Assembly: GCA_964434775.1 (NCBI GenBank)
Contig: CAYSWH010000047.1
Location: 1-10,385 of the forward strand
Direction: 5' to 3'
Length of the DNA: 10,385 nt
Source: CAYSWH01 sp964434775
GTDB lineage: Bacteria > Patescibacteriota > JACMRA01
Below, piece by piece: positions 1 to 6,253 of this stretch. How positions within the stretch are numbered: the stretch's first letter is position 1; every line of letters begins with the position of its first letter. The position numbers and the translations under genes are program-made. A model generated the notes under the pieces. It was not told the origin of the DNA. It made no database searches and saw only the letters and a list, made by a program, of their open reading frames with translations.

Positions 1-210
1 CCTCTGTGCTTATAGATAGGATTGAGGTAGGGGAGGTTATTTAAGTGCGGGGGGTGGCAGGTTCTGGTTGAGAGGCAACTTCTCTTTGATCCAACTCCAA
101 CACTTTTTTACCTTTAAACAGAGTTACCGGCTCGAGTGGTTAGATCAATTAAACTCAAAAATTTACCTAAATTATTTTGACCGTAATTAGTATCGGTTAA
201 ACCTGTAAAT

Positions 211-235
211 AAAAAAAACGACCTTTTATTGGCCG
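211..235 (-). terminator. Rho-independent terminator of tRNA-Lys
   Basis: Read on the minus strand, a 5-bp stem (CGGCC with GGTCG, one G-T wobble) closes a 7-nt A-rich loop at 219-235 and is followed directly by eight T (211-218). It lies 17 nt beyond the encoded CCA of tRNA-Lys, in the right orientation to end that transcript. The stem is short but the T-run is strong. Confidence 0.7.
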
Positions 236-252
236 GGAAAATATCTAAAGTT

Positions 253-328
253 TGGTGGATCCGCTGGGGTTCGAACCCAGGACCACTGGCTTAAAAGGCC
301 ATTGCTCTACCGACTGAGCTACAGATCC
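253..328 (-). tRNA. tRNA-Lys (anticodon UUU)
   Basis: The minus strand folds as a full 76-nt cloverleaf. The acceptor stem GGATCTG pairs with CGGATCC (one T-G wobble). The D-arm is GCTC/GAGC around AGTCGGTA. The anticodon loop CTTTTAA carries TTT at positions 34-36. The T-arm CTGGG-TTCGAAC-CCCAG is perfect. The 3' end ACCA is encoded, at 253-256. The only flaw is an A-G mismatch at the outer anticodon-stem pair 27-43. UUU reads both lysine codons, fitting this AT-rich genome. The gene is flanked by its own promoter (374-403) and terminator (211-235), so it appears to be a single-gene transcription unit diverging from the HD-domain gene. Confidence 0.96.
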
Positions 329-373
329 AAAATCTATCTTTAAATTTAAATCGGGTTTTTCAAACCAAACCTA

Positions 374-403
374 AGATTAGTTATTTTTATTCAATTTTGT
401 CAA
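374..403 (-). promoter_or_regulatory. Sigma70-type promoter of tRNA-Lys
   Basis: On the minus strand a consensus -35 TTGACA (398-403) is followed after 18 nt by TAATCT (374-379), a 4-of-6 match to TATAAT. Transcription would begin near 367, giving a leader of about 40 nt before the mature tRNA 5' end at 328. A consensus -35 is expected for a stable-RNA gene. Confidence 0.65.
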
Positions 404-440
404 GAGTTGTTTGTTGCTTCTTCTTTAATCGTCAAAAAAA

Positions 441-468
441 TAGTTTACAAAATAAGCAAACTTATAAT
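441..468 (+). promoter_or_regulatory. Promoter of the HD-domain/yraN/glycosidase run
   Basis: A perfect -10 TATAAT lies at 463-468. The best-spaced -35 is TAGTTT at 441-446 (16-nt spacer), a poor match; the better TTTACA at 444-449 is only 13 nt away. Initiation near 475 would leave a leader of about 29 nt before the ATG at 504. The -10 is clear and the -35 uncertain. Confidence 0.5.
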
Positions 469-503
469 TAGTCATATTCAATCCCTTTAATGTAAAAATA
501 ATT

Positions 504-1184
504 ATGACTTATCAAAAAGTTAACACTATGACAATTCAAGTACCGGAAATACTTGACTACAAAAAAGCAGCCCCAGAAAGACAAAAAATTGCCGGCTTGA
601 TTAGCGAGTATGTAAGTCCGCCCTTGTTACAGCACTTGTTGGCAGTAGAAGTAGTAATGTATGAGTTGGCCTACCATTTCGATGAGTTTGAGAATGCCGA
701 AGAATGGGCTTTAACCGGCTTGATCCACGATATTGACTGGGATGCCTGCGGAAAAAATAGCGATTTACATTGCAGCGAACAAACCAAGAAATGGCTGCTT
801 GAGAAGGGTATTTCCGAAGAAATAATCGAGAATGCTTTTAGTCACTACGGCTTTATAAACGTAGGCGAGCAAAAAGTGGGTTTTGAATCCAACGGTACAG
901 GTATAGAAGCTGATACACTATTACGAAAAACATTATTTGCTGCAGATGAATTGACGGGGTTTATCATTGCCTGCAGTTTAGTCAGACCCTCCAAAACCAT
1001 TGCCGATATGGAAACCAAAAGTGTTATGAAAAAACTTAAAGACAAAAGTTTTGCGGCACAGGTAGACAGGGAATTGATCAAATCTTGTGAGCAAACTTTG
1101 AACATGGAATTGAGAGAATTTGTTGACCTTGTCTTACAAAAAATGAAAAAATACCAACCTCAATTGGAATCTGTTTCCAAATAG
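504..1184 (+). CDS. HD-domain metal-dependent hydrolase
   Basis: A 226-residue cytoplasmic protein of the HD superfamily, whose members are divalent-metal phosphohydrolases acting on nucleotides or other phosphoesters. The ligands expected for the fold are visible in order: H44 in an N-terminal helix (LLQHLLAVE), the H75-D76 doublet in LIHDIDWD, further histidines H89 and H114, and D148 in FAADEL. This resembles the short stand-alone HD proteins that hydrolyse unknown small phosphoesters; the substrate cannot be told. No signal peptide or membrane segment is seen. The ATG at 504 has no Shine-Dalgarno; ATG 528 (residue 9) is an equally possible start, and both sit downstream of the TATAAT at 463. 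It is the first gene of a same-strand run, 20 nt ahead of yraN. The family is confident, the function is not. Confidence 0.88.
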   Translation: MTYQKVNTMTIQVPEILDYKKAAPERQKIAGLISEYVSPPLLQHLLAVEVVMYELAYHFDEFENAEEWALTGLIHDIDWDACGKNSDLHCSEQTKKWLLEKGISEEIIENAFSHYGFINVGEQKVGFESNGTGIEADTLLRKTLFAADELTGFIIACSLVRPSKTIADMETKSVMKKLKDKSFAAQVDRELIKSCEQTLNMELREFVDLVLQKMKKYQPQLESVSK

Positions 1185-1204
1185 AAATTTTACCTAATTT
1201 ATTT

Positions 1205-1573
1205 GTGAACAACTTTGAATTGGCCAAATTCGGTCAAGACCTTGCCCAGCAGCACTATCAGGAAAATGGTTATAACTTGGTTACGTCCAATTTTCAATAC
1301 TATCAGCCCGGTACTCAAGGCAGGCAAGCCGAAATCGATCTTATTTTTACCAAGGAAAACAGAGTTTTTTTGATAGAAGTTAAAACTAGAAGTACCTTAC
1401 AATACGGTATGGCTATTGAACAAATTACACCCAAAAAAATAAAATGTGTCCAGAAGGCCTATCACTATTTTTTGTACAAATATCCGATTTATCAAAACTA
1501 CTTTTTTCAATTTGATGTGGCAGCAGTCCAAAACGGCAAGCTGAACTTGGTTCAAAACGTGCAGTGTTTTTGA
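1205..1573 (+). CDS. yraN: YraN, UPF0102 endonuclease-like protein
   Basis: A 122-residue protein of the UPF0102/YraN family, which has a restriction-endonuclease-like PD-(D/E)XK fold related to Holliday-junction resolvases. Its cellular role is unsettled. The catalytic signature is intact: A42-E43-I-D45-L-I, then F-L-I-E58-V-K60-T-R with the E-x-K pair at the end of the central strand. The N-terminal GQDLAQQHYQENGY region and the C-terminal FQFDVAAV strand also match the family. Length is typical. Translation starts at GTG 1205 because no other in-frame start lies upstream; no Shine-Dalgarno is seen. It sits between the HD gene (20 nt) and the glycosidase gene (4 nt) and probably shares their transcript. 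Confidence 0.92.
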   Translation: MNNFELAKFGQDLAQQHYQENGYNLVTSNFQYYQPGTQGRQAEIDLIFTKENRVFLIEVKTRSTLQYGMAIEQITPKKIKCVQKAYHYFLYKYPIYQNYFFQFDVAAVQNGKLNLVQNVQCF

Positions 1574-1577
1574 AATC

Positions 1578-2702
1578 GTGATTAGGCACATTAAGCAAAA
1601 TTTATTTAATTTTTTGATTATGTTTGATATTGAAGAGTTTCTTCGTACTTTTAAAGTTTTGTACTACTCCGGCAAAAACAATGACGAGTATCTTCAATTA
1701 TTTATAGAAAAAATAAGTAAAGCGGAAATCTCCGGAAATTTTATGCCGGATTTTTTTGACTCCCCCAAGGAGGCTATGAAGTCTCTTAGAATTATAGTAG
1801 AGGATTTGAATATTAGAGACCTGCGTATTGGTTTTCGCTGGAACAAGATTGAACCTCAGGCGGGACAAATTAGTTTGGATTACTACCTTCCTTTCTTGAA
1901 TTATTGCCTGGAAAACAAGGTCAAGATATGTCTGAATGTCGGACCGATAAAAACTATCGGTTGGCCGGAGGAACATATTCCGGAATGGGTTCTAAAGAAA
2001 TTTGACTTACCAGGTAATTCTGTAATCAGTGATCAAAGTGAACTTGGAAAAACAGCTCTGGAGTATTTTAATGATTTGCTAACTGTTTTGGATAATTCTT
2101 TATATTTGCCCAGAAATTCCCTGATTTACTCCTTACAACCGGAAAACGAGTCCTTTAACCGTTTTGGTCAATTTAAACTAATCTCTTCGGAGGAATATAT
2201 AAATGAGTCAATCAAAATGCTTTACTCCAAATACCCAAAAAAAGAGATAATGCTAAATTCCAGCGGTCTCAATTCCGCAGGACAAATCTTCTCTATCTTC
2301 AAACAATTTCCGGGGATAAAAGGGGTGTTGGGCCTGAATTATTACTACACTTATCCCGGTAGAAAAAATTTTATCTACTATTTCATCGAACCGTTTTCTT
2401 TTAACCCTTTAGCCAAATACAATGTCAAGCAAGCAGCCCGGTTGTTTCATTCTAGGGATTATAAACTGGAAATATCTGAAGCTCAAATGGACCCCTGGGG
2501 GGAGATCAAAACACCCGGCAACAGTGTGCATTCCTTGAGATTTGTTCTGGGCAAATGTCTGGCTATAATTCAAAAGAATCAGGAGTATAACTCCAAAATA
2601 AGATTGTGGGGATTGGAGAGGTTTAGCTTGAAATATTTGAATAAGCAGGTAACCGAGGAACATCAAAAAATGGCCAAGCTTATTCGGTTGGTGCATATAT
2701 AA
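1578..2702 (+). CDS. Clan GH-A-like TIM-barrel glycoside hydrolase
   Basis: A 374-residue protein with the look of a (beta/alpha)8 retaining glycosidase. Early strands show the clan GH-A pattern: RIGFRWNKIEPQAG at about 83-96, then KICLNVGP at 116-123. A strand-4-like segment SLQPENE ends in N190-E191, the usual Asn-Glu acid/base pair. KLEISEAQMDPWG (296-308) offers E301 as the strand-7 nucleophile, and RLWGLERF (342-349) resembles strand 8. The spacing of 110 residues between the two glutamates suits the clan. I cannot name the GH family or substrate. No convincing signal peptide is visible, so it is probably cytoplasmic. The start is GTG 1578, 4 nt after the yraN stop, suggesting coupled translation; ATG 1620 (residue 15) is an alternative. 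The fold call is good, the catalytic assignment is inference. Confidence 0.7.
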   Translation: MIRHIKQNLFNFLIMFDIEEFLRTFKVLYYSGKNNDEYLQLFIEKISKAEISGNFMPDFFDSPKEAMKSLRIIVEDLNIRDLRIGFRWNKIEPQAGQISLDYYLPFLNYCLENKVKICLNVGPIKTIGWPEEHIPEWVLKKFDLPGNSVISDQSELGKTALEYFNDLLTVLDNSLYLPRNSLIYSLQPENESFNRFGQFKLISSEEYINESIKMLYSKYPKKEIMLNSSGLNSAGQIFSIFKQFPGIKGVLGLNYYYTYPGRKNFIYYFIEPFSFNPLAKYNVKQAARLFHSRDYKLEISEAQMDPWGEIKTPGNSVHSLRFVLGKCLAIIQKNQEYNSKIRLWGLERFSLKYLNKQVTEEHQKMAKLIRLVHI

Positions 2703-3052
2703 AATTATTAAATATTAATCTGTCATTCATATGAGGTTGAATTTATTCATTATTTAACAGACCAATTCAAAGATTGCAGTTTTTTGTTAATTTCTATCCT
2801 TGCTTAGAACAATGAAGACCGGGAGGCTTCCGCTACAATAATATTTTTTCCCTACCAATTTTACATTTTGAATTTTTCCCGTGCCTTCTTTCCTACAGAT
2901 CCAAAATTACACCAAACCTCATTCAGGCACTCCCCACCCCCATTGCCCTGACGGGCATTTCCCCCGAGTGGGGAAAAATTTTATTTCGAACTGTGTTTTT
3001 GATTGGCTTCGAGCAAGCCTTTGTAAAATTGATTTACCGAATCAGTGGTTTT
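2703..3052. other. Convergent intergenic region with repeat copy, no gene
   Basis: This 350-base space separates the plus-strand glycosidase gene from the minus-strand DUF3644 gene. It contains the left 104-bp repeat (2875-2978). Two weak hairpins could serve as terminators: CGGGA/TTCCG near 2819-2831 with a T-run 11 nt later, and GGCTT/AAGCC at 3005-3019 followed on the plus strand by TTTG. Neither is convincing. A 63-codon open frame across 2881-3072 is judged not to be a gene because it mostly reads through the repeat. Confidence 0.6.
2875..2978 (+). repeat. 104-bp hairpin repeat, left copy
   Basis: It aligns end to end with the reverse complement of 10166-10269, also 104 bp. Shared blocks are TTTCCCGTGCCTTC at the outer end, CAGGCACT, CCCCACCCCC, the stem TGCCC/GGGCA, and TTTCCCCCGAGTGGGGAAAAA at the inner end. 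The middle 40 bases have diverged. The loop of the central stem differs between copies (TGAC here, GTAC there) while the stem is unchanged. CCCC-GAGT-GGGG forms a second hairpin. The plan (CCACCCC, variable hairpin, C4/G4 hairpin, A/T tract) matches the shorter repeats inside hsdS. Confidence 0.85.
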
Positions 3053-4039
3053 TTAACTTTCAAAATCTTTAACAATAAGATCGGCTACATTATTACTGTA
3101 AAATTTCTTTGGAGTACCTTTTTTGGTTCTCGGGTCTGGATATCTTTTATAACAAAGATTTGAGTTATCAATGTATTTACCTCTTTTTTCATAATATTGC
3201 TGATTTTTCTTAATTTTAGGGTTTTTACTTTTTACAGCACTAAATAATTCAGAGTCATCTAATTGGAACCTTTCGCGAATATCTTCTTCAGACATTTGTA
3301 ATTTTGGTGCATTTGGATCATTTGTCTTCACGAAACTGACCTGACCTTCAGTGGCTGATTTTTTGATGTTGATATTTAAGTTAACAGTAAAATGAAAATC
3401 TGATTTTTTAGAAAATGGATTGCTGTTTTCTTTTCCTGCTAGATATTTAACCAAATTTTGTACTTCTTTATTTTGTTTTCCACTCACTAACAAATCAAAC
3501 CCTTCTATTTCATTATAAAATGAAACAGGCATTAAGTAGAAATTATATTTATCTAAACTCTCTTCAAACCAAATATCGACTAACTTTAAATAATTCATTA
3601 ACGATGCTGTGCCAAGTGTCTGAATTTTTAAATCAAGCATCTTTCCTTCATTACAAAAATGAACTGCATTATCTCTTATTTCTACAATCGCCTCAATGTT
3701 TTCATATAATTTTTTTTCAATATTTATATTTAAATTTCTTAATTTTTTGATACAGCGAAAAATATCAATAGTTTTTAAATTTCCAGACTTACTTTTTGCT
3801 AGTACTTTTTGTTTAGTTTTTTCTCCTTTTTTGTTTAATTTTGGCTCTTTAAAGTACAATGATTTTATGTTAGATTCTTTTATCAGCTTTGCTTTAAAAA
3901 GTAATTCATATGAATTAACTAGTAGAATTATAAAAGATTCTTCTCTATACTTAAAATCTGGCTTATTGTAGATTTCTATAGATGAGACTGCAGCAGATAT
4001 TGATTTTCTTAAAAGTAATTTATATTTTGCAATTGACAT
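3053..4039 (-). CDS. DUF3644 protein with HEPN-type R-x4-H motif
   Basis: A 328-residue protein whose N-terminal half matches DUF3644, a family seen near restriction systems. The hallmark is at about residues 13-52: SISAAVSSIEIYNKPDFKYR followed by VNSYELLFKAKLI. An R122-D-N-A-V-H127 segment follows; R-x4-6-H is the catalytic signature of HEPN RNases, many of which are toxins or anticodon nucleases. The C-terminal part (about 248-328) is basic, ends in FYSNNVADLIVKDF and may be a nucleic-acid-binding domain. ATG 4039 is chosen because the family hallmark begins just after it; the frame is open upstream but there it only overlaps the hsdS end antisense-free in another frame. It starts 4 nt after the hsdS stop, so it is the third operon gene. 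Its sequence is visibly richer in A/T tracts than hsdM, suggesting separate acquisition. RNase activity is inference. Confidence 0.82.
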   Translation of the reverse strand: MSIAKYKLLLRKSISAAVSSIEIYNKPDFKYREESFIILLVNSYELLFKAKLIKESNIKSLYFKEPKLNKKGEKTKQKVLAKSKSGNLKTIDIFRCIKKLRNLNINIEKKLYENIEAIVEIRDNAVHFCNEGKMLDLKIQTLGTASLMNYLKLVDIWFEESLDKYNFYLMPVSFYNEIEGFDLLVSGKQNKEVQNLVKYLAGKENSNPFSKKSDFHFTVNLNINIKKSATEGQVSFVKTNDPNAPKLQMSEEDIRERFQLDDSELFSAVKSKNPKIKKNQQYYEKRGKYIDNSNLCYKRYPDPRTKKGTPKKFYSNNVADLIVKDFES

Positions 4040-4043
4040 ATAA

Positions 4044-6221
4044 CTAAGATTTTTCAATCTCCTCCTCCACCTCTCGCTTGGTTCTTTCGAGCAATTCTTG
4101 GCTCTCAGCACGGAGACGGAAACTGGTTTGAATTTTTTCGGAAATAAGATTTTGAGTTTCTGGCGGAAGAAGTGGGATTTGTACTGCCTGAATTTCACTC
4201 GGTTTCCAGTGTTGAATAATTGAACCTCCTGCATCTCTTTCGGCTTGCAATTGAACGACTTTTGAATTTAGGACTAACGCCAAGTAATCTGGTAAAACTT
4301 CTTTTGTATCTTTTAATGTTAAATGAAGAATAGCACCTGATGTAATGAATTTTTCATCTTTTTGACATTTGTAGGCTGTTCCTACAGACCCGTCTTTTGT
4401 CAGTAAAATATCATCTTTTTTTGGTTTTTTAATGTGTCTAAATTTCTCTGGATCAAGTTTTATTTCAGGATTAGAAATCTCAAATTTATTTAAGTTGGAA
4501 ACTCTTACAAACGGTATTCCTTCATCTTGATAAGCTTCGCTTCCAGGCTCGATTGATTTAAAAATATCCACTAAATTACCTAAATTATCATTTTCAAATC
4601 TTTTTACCTTGCCCAAAATCTCATCATACTTTGGCTGGTAGTACTCGGCATCTAGCCTGCCACTGTCTCCAAAAGACTCGGAATAATTTTTCACTGAAAT
4701 GTTTAGATTAGAGAAATTCCCCTCTGGAGGGGTGCCTCCGCAGGAGGCGGGGTGGTTTGATTCACCAACAAACTCCACCTCTGGAGGGGTGCCTGAGCGT
4801 AGCGAAGGCGGGGTGGAACTCAAACCAGAGAAACCTGACAAACTAGACTTTTTGAGCTCCTCAACCCTCTTTTGGATCGCCATTTGAAAACTGTCACTTA
4901 CCCAATCCATGGACTTCTTAATTTCAATATCCTGATAGTGCAAAACCTCTAAATCTAAGCTCTTCAAAAAACCGTCTCTTTCTTGATCATATTCTCCTTT
5001 GTAGTCATGACTCTCTCCATCTATCTCCACCACCAAACCAAGCTCGGCGATGAAAAAATCTACAATGTAATTTCCAATGATTATTTGCCGATCGATATCC
5101 CAACCAAGCAGTTTTTTGTTATTAAACGCCTTCCAAAACAGCACTTCAGACAATACCCCGGTTTTTCTTAGTTCTTTAGCTTTAGATTCTAGAGACTTAT
5201 TTTTTGGTAAGTTCCAAAAAGGGAAAAGAGAGCGTTTTTTCCATTCGGGGAGTGGGTCCATCCCGCCTTGCCTTTGGCAAGCCACCCCTCCAGAGGGGAA
5301 TTGGGAGTTTGTGTGTTTGTTAACTTCCACCCCGGCCGGCTCCGCCGGCCACCCCTCCAGAGGGAAATTTTGGGTTTGGTTCCGAGACCCCCCCGCCTCC
5401 TGCGGAAGGGAATTTGGGTTTGTTTGTAATTCTCCTCTCAGAGGAGTGCCCGACTGAAAGGAGGGGGAGGTGGAGTTTGTTGGTGAATCTGGATCCACCC
5501 CGTCAAAACCTTCGGTTTTGCCACCCCTCGAAGAGGGGAATTTTAGGCCCAGCTCCTCCAGCAAAATCTGCTCCGCCTCGCCGTAAAGTTTTTTAGATTC
5601 TTCAAGCTTGGCATGAGCGGTTTGGACTAGCTCTGCGATGTGGGATTGGAAGGGGAGAGGAAGGATTGGGATTTTTAACTTTCTTATATCCTGCAATTCT
5701 AATTTTGCTTGAACTTGCACTGCTTGAATTCTTTCAATGCTTAACTTTCCAATTTTTGATGTTAAAAATGAAAATAGATAAAATGGATTAATTTTTTCTT
5801 TATTAACTTTTATACTCACAACATTTTGACTTGTATTTGCTTTTTGAAAAAGTATAGAAAAATTACCGACAGAGCCAACTTTTGACAAAGCTAAATCTCC
5901 AAAATCTAATTCAGTTTTAAACTCTTTTTTTGAATCTTCTTCTGAAATATAAACACAATCTGACAAATCAAGAAAACCATCTTTAATATTCTGAACTCTT
6001 AAAAAAGGAATTCCATCTTCCCTATATCTATCAGGTGAAATATCAAAAATACCTTTTCTTATTGATTTTGTTAAATTTATAAATAAATCATGCTTTTTGC
6101 TATCTATTAAGCTTTCATTTAAAACTAATTCTTTCTTAAAAAACTCACTATCAAATCTAAAATTTTCATTCTCCTCCAAAACCTCACTCAATTTCAACTC
6201 CGTAATTTCCAGCTCGTCCAA
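4044..6221 (-). CDS. hsdS: HsdS specificity subunit with inserted DUF559 nuclease
   Basis: A 725-residue Type I-like specificity subunit, far longer than the usual 400-450. TRD1 spans about 1-195, with GIPFLRVQNI at 70-79 and a coiled-coil spacer IAELVQTAHAKLEESKKL at 195-212. TRD2 spans about 505-690, with GIPFVRVSNL at 568-577 and a second coiled coil at 692-722. Between them, residues 228-504 are foreign: low-complexity Pro/Gly/Ser sequence encoded by hairpin repeats, then a DUF559 (Vsr-like PD-(D/E)XK) domain at about 338-455. The DUF559 motifs are intact: E359 in LSEVLFW, YIVD388FF, and VVE399-I-D401-G-x-x-H405. TTG 6221 is the first plausible start; the frame is open back to 6311 without ATG or GTG, and no Shine-Dalgarno is seen. 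It lies 32 nt after the methylase gene. HsdS directs the methylase/nuclease to a bipartite DNA site. Whether this interrupted form is active is unknown. Confidence 0.9.
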   Translation of the reverse strand: MDELEITELKLSEVLEENENFRFDSEFFKKELVLNESLIDSKKHDLFINLTKSIRKGIFDISPDRYREDGIPFLRVQNIKDGFLDLSDCVYISEEDSKKEFKTELDFGDLALSKVGSVGNFSILFQKANTSQNVVSIKVNKEKINPFYLFSFLTSKIGKLSIERIQAVQVQAKLELQDIRKLKIPILPLPFQSHIAELVQTAHAKLEESKKLYGEAEQILLEELGLKFPSSRGGKTEGFDGVDPDSPTNSTSPSFQSGTPLRGELQTNPNSLPQEAGGSRNQTQNFPLEGWPAEPAGVEVNKHTNSQFPSGGVACQRQGGMDPLPEWKKRSLFPFWNLPKNKSLESKAKELRKTGVLSEVLFWKAFNNKKLLGWDIDRQIIIGNYIVDFFIAELGLVVEIDGESHDYKGEYDQERDGFLKSLDLEVLHYQDIEIKKSMDWVSDSFQMAIQKRVEELKKSSLSGFSGLSSTPPSLRSGTPPEVEFVGESNHPASCGGTPPEGNFSNLNISVKNYSESFGDSGRLDAEYYQPKYDEILGKVKRFENDNLGNLVDIFKSIEPGSEAYQDEGIPFVRVSNLNKFEISNPEIKLDPEKFRHIKKPKKDDILLTKDGSVGTAYKCQKDEKFITSGAILHLTLKDTKEVLPDYLALVLNSKVVQLQAERDAGGSIIQHWKPSEIQAVQIPLLPPETQNLISEKIQTSFRLRAESQELLERTKREVEEEIEKS
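4716..4816. repeat. Double-hairpin repeats 1 and 2 (3' side of DUF559)
   Basis: There are two copies in one orientation. Copy 1 (4716-4755) is AATTCCCCTC-TG-GAGGGG, then a hairpin GCCTCC-gca-GGAGGC, then GGGGTGG. Copy 2 (4775-4816) has CACCTC-TG-GAGGGG, then a looser hairpin GCCT/AGGC, then GGGGTGG. The joining segment belongs to a perfect 23-bp sequence (4759-4781) found inverted at 5467-5489. All of it is translated within hsdS as Pro/Gly/Ser-rich linker (about residues 466-503). Confidence 0.85.
5258..5544. repeat. Double-hairpin repeats 3 to 7 (5' side of DUF559)
   Basis: There are five copies. Copy 3 (5258-5301), copy 4 (5327-5369), copy 5 (5387-5413, degenerate) and copy 7 (5494-5544) point one way; copy 6 (5431-5473) points the other. 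A full copy reads CCACCCC, a variable hairpin, CCACCCCTC, GAGGGG, AATT. The variable hairpins differ in sequence yet stay paired: CTTGCC-ttt-GGCAAG in copy 3, GGCCGGC-tcc-GCCGGCC in copy 4, CAAAACC-ttc-GGTTTTG in copy 7. Copies 5 and 6 have lost pairing. All are translated as the HsdS linker (about residues 227-322). Confidence 0.88.
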
Positions 6222-6253
6222 CAGTACTTTGTACCGCTCTAGGTCGGGCGAGC

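Larger units (their letters stand above)
4716..5544 (-). mobile_element. Putative DUF559 cassette inserted in frame in hsdS
   Basis: The non-HsdS segment consists of a DUF559 endonuclease domain (about 4857-5210) bracketed by repeats. The nearest repeats, copy 3 (5258-5301) and copy 2 (4775-4816), face each other in opposite orientation, and a perfect 23-bp inverted repeat (4759-4781, 5467-5489) nests around them. The insertion sits after the first HsdS coiled coil and before TRD2, where ordinary HsdS proteins have only a short linker. Both junctions keep the reading frame. No transposase is present and no target duplication could be defined. I infer a homing or repeat-mediated cassette; a stable domain fusion is the alternative. 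Confidence 0.5.

Noticed and set aside
3..44. C-terminal end of a plus-strand gene at the left edge
   Set aside because: Only 13 codons before a TAA; nothing recognisable, so it cannot be supported.
253..328. tRNA-Lys as integration site for the defence segment
   Set aside because: No second copy of the tRNA 3' end was seen, no integrase is present, and the segment begins more than 2.5 kb away.
2881..3072. 63-codon plus-strand ORF in the intergenic region
   Set aside because: It is formed mainly by reading through the left 104-bp repeat, starts at GTG without an RBS, and runs antisense into the end of DUF3644.
4040..4234. Extended N-terminus of the DUF3644 protein
   Set aside because: The open frame continues upstream inside hsdS but gives basic sequence without resemblance to DUF3644; ATG 4039 fits the family start.
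4716..5544. CRISPR array
   Set aside because: The repeats are few, vary in length and orientation, have no regular unique spacers and are translated within hsdS; no cas genes are present.
4699..5596. Several plus-strand ORFs antisense to hsdS
   Set aside because: The palindromic repeats leave both strands open; the real HsdS and DUF559 motifs are all on the minus strand.
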